5,947 nucleotides of DNA from an uncultured Ruminococcus sp. (GTDB lineage: Bacteria > Bacillota > Clostridia > Oscillospirales > Ruminococcaceae), in the NCBI GenBank assembly GCA_946544695.1, contig CAMNMO010000187.1, forward strand, positions 1 through 5,947, written 5' to 3'. A program made the translations under genes and the position numbers. Under the pieces are notes generated by a model. The model had not been told where the DNA came from. It saw only the letters and a program-made list of their open reading frames with translations, and ran no database searches. Of the stretch, positions 5,352-5,947 are shown one piece after another. How positions within the stretch are numbered: the first letter of the stretch is position 1; every line of letters begins with the position of its first letter.

Positions 5352-5729
5352 TCATATAAATATTATGAACGACCTTGCCAGCTGTATCGCCACAAACAAC
5401 AGGAACAGTATACCGCCCAGCTTCTGCAGGTCCTTGTTATCGACCCTGACAAGTATTATAGCCGCAAGGCACAAAAGCATCTGCAATATCGTCAGCAAGC
5501 CCCTGCCGTAACGTGCGCCGCCGATCTCGCCTATCAGCATGAAAAGCCCGTATATAAGAAATGCAGCGCTTATGAAGGTCAGGTACTTCTTGTTGCTTTT
5601 TGATATGGCGTTTTTCTCTTTATATTCGCTCAGTTCTTTCTTTTTGAACTCACGTTCGATCCTGTAACGAGCTTCAACATCAACGCCACGGTACTCATCG
5701 ACCATATCTTTCATCACTCTAAAAAACAT
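5352..5729 (-). CDS. Unrecognised three-TM membrane protein
   Basis: A 125-aa membrane protein of unknown role. The frame is open back to an ATG at 5819, but I choose ATG 5729: it has AGGA 10 bases upstream, while the upstream ATG has no RBS and would lie upstream of the promoter (-35 at 5813-5808, -10 at 5790-5785). Residues 1-48 form a charged, probably cytoplasmic helical segment (EARYRIEREFKKKELSEYKEK). Hydrophobic helices follow at about 49-68, 77-95 and 103-124, and the protein ends in FIIFI. The stop overlaps an alternative ATG of the next gene (ATGA), typical of translational coupling. No transporter, holin or immunity family can be assigned with confidence; it could be an element-specific membrane factor, or a host gene if the element boundary lies near 4900. 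Confidence 0.78.
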   Translation of the reverse strand: MFFRVMKDMVDEYRGVDVEARYRIEREFKKKELSEYKEKNAISKSNKKYLTFISAAFLIYGLFMLIGEIGGARYGRGLLTILQMLLCLAAIILVRVDNKDLQKLGGILFLLFVAIQLARSFIIFI

Positions 5730-5784
5730 CGTCTGTCTTTCCTTTCCTGTCTGTATATCTCGTTTCTCTTTTTCTGCTTTAATT

Positions 5785-5813
5785 AACATATCACAATATT
5801 TATTTTTTGTCAA
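5785..5813 (-). promoter_or_regulatory. Promoter of the membrane-protein operon
   Basis: On the minus strand a perfect TTGACA (5813-5808) is followed by a 17-base spacer and TATGTT (5790-5785; 4 of 6), with TGA before it as an extended -10. Expected start is near 5778, giving a leader of about 49 bases before ATG 5729. It lies inside the longer possible open frame and so supports the shorter start for that gene. Confidence 0.72.
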
Positions 5814-5828
5814 CCCCATTTTACATTC

Positions 5829-5858
5829 GGATCCATCGTGGAGGATAGCGATACATCC
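5829..5858. promoter_or_regulatory. Imperfect dyad between divergent promoters
   Basis: GGATCCATCG (5829-5838) and CGATACATCC (5849-5858) are inverted repeats matching at 8 of 10 positions with a 10-base centre. The dyad lies between the leftward -35 (5808-5813) and the rightward -35 (5868-5873), a usual place for a regulator that controls both units. No regulator gene for it is visible beyond the XRE gene 1 kb away. Confidence 0.35.
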
Positions 5859-5867
5859 GCCGCATTA

Positions 5868-5896
5868 TTGACAACCGCAGGATCAAAGGATATAAT
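5868..5896 (+). promoter_or_regulatory. Perfect consensus promoter reading out of the right edge
   Basis: TTGACA (5868-5873), a 17-base spacer and TATAAT (5891-5896) match consensus at all 12 positions. A second TATAAT (5916-5921) with an extended TGC before it lies 25 bases downstream and could be a tandem start. The transcribed gene is beyond the window. An ATG at 5902 lies almost at the expected start site (about 5903) and its frame is open to the edge, but no RBS precedes it. Confidence 0.8.
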
Positions 5897-5920
5897 ACAC
5901 AATGATAGACACTGCTATAA

Positions 5921-5934
5921 TGCGGCACGCCGCA
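5921..5934. promoter_or_regulatory. TGCGGC-AC-GCCGCA palindrome after the rightward promoter
   Basis: A perfect 6-bp inverted repeat with a 2-base centre directly follows, and by one base overlaps, the second TATAAT. A further GCCGCA lies at 5859-5864, just before the -35 box of the consensus promoter. A 10-base match, GCCGCATTAT (5859-5868) against ATAATGCGGC (5917-5926), therefore brackets the promoter in inverted orientation. This is a likely operator pair for repression of the rightward transcript. Confidence 0.45.
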
Positions 5935-5947
5935 CATCATTTTGCAT

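Noticed and set aside
5730..5819. N-terminal extension of the three-TM protein to an ATG at 5819
   Set aside because: The upstream ATG has no Shine-Dalgarno and lies upstream of the operon promoter at 5785-5813, while ATG 5729 has AGGA at proper spacing.
1..5947. CRISPR arrays, tRNA or rRNA genes, insertion-sequence ends and attachment sites
   Set aside because: No regularly spaced repeats, cloverleaf-like sequences, transposase frames, or terminal direct repeats were seen on reading both strands.

Overview
The window looks like part of an integrative conjugative (or conjugative/mobilisable) element from a low-to-mid-GC Firmicute. A Ruminococcus-like Clostridia host is my best guess. It rests on the family make-up (a T4SS coupling protein next to a VirB2/Maff2-like pilin, an XRE regulator), strong Shine-Dalgarno sites and moderate GC coding regions with very AT-rich intergenic DNA. 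The species cannot be fixed from sequence alone.

Left and centre (about 4242 down to 1, minus strand): a transfer operon. An extended -10 promoter at 4214-4242 reads leftward into an unrecognised 79-aa protein (4153-3914), an unrecognised 321-aa charged helical protein (3882-2917), a VirD4/TraG-type coupling ATPase with two N-terminal membrane segments and a long acidic tail (2896-599), and a small secreted two-TM pilin-like protein (503-162). Gaps are short (31, 20 and 95 bp) and every gene has its own ribosome binding site. Two adjacent hairpins (138-118 and 109-84) follow the pilin; the transfer operon probably continues beyond the left edge. No relaxase, VirB4, VirB6 or integrase is in the window.

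Middle (4154-4662): a roughly 500-bp AT-rich divergent control region. It holds the leftward transfer promoter, a perfect-consensus rightward promoter (TTGACA-17-TATAAT with TGn) for a 74-aa XRE/Cro-C1 repressor-like gene (4663-4887), and several repeated or palindromic elements that are good operator candidates. The arrangement resembles a phage-like or ICE-like switch in which a small XRE protein controls itself and perhaps the divergent transfer operon.

Right (4864-5947): the XRE gene converges on a two-gene minus-strand operon encoding a three-TM membrane protein and a soluble protein, neither recognised. The two units share a bidirectional terminator whose upstream arm lies within the xre coding sequence. 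That operon has its own promoter (5813-5785). It is divergent from a perfect-consensus rightward promoter (5868-5896) that transcribes out of the window and is bracketed by inverted repeats.

The most interesting parts are the control DNA with its repeated heptamers and dyads, a 10-base complementarity that brackets the pilin gene, and two unknown proteins at the head of the transfer operon that could be element-specific relaxosome or coupling accessories.
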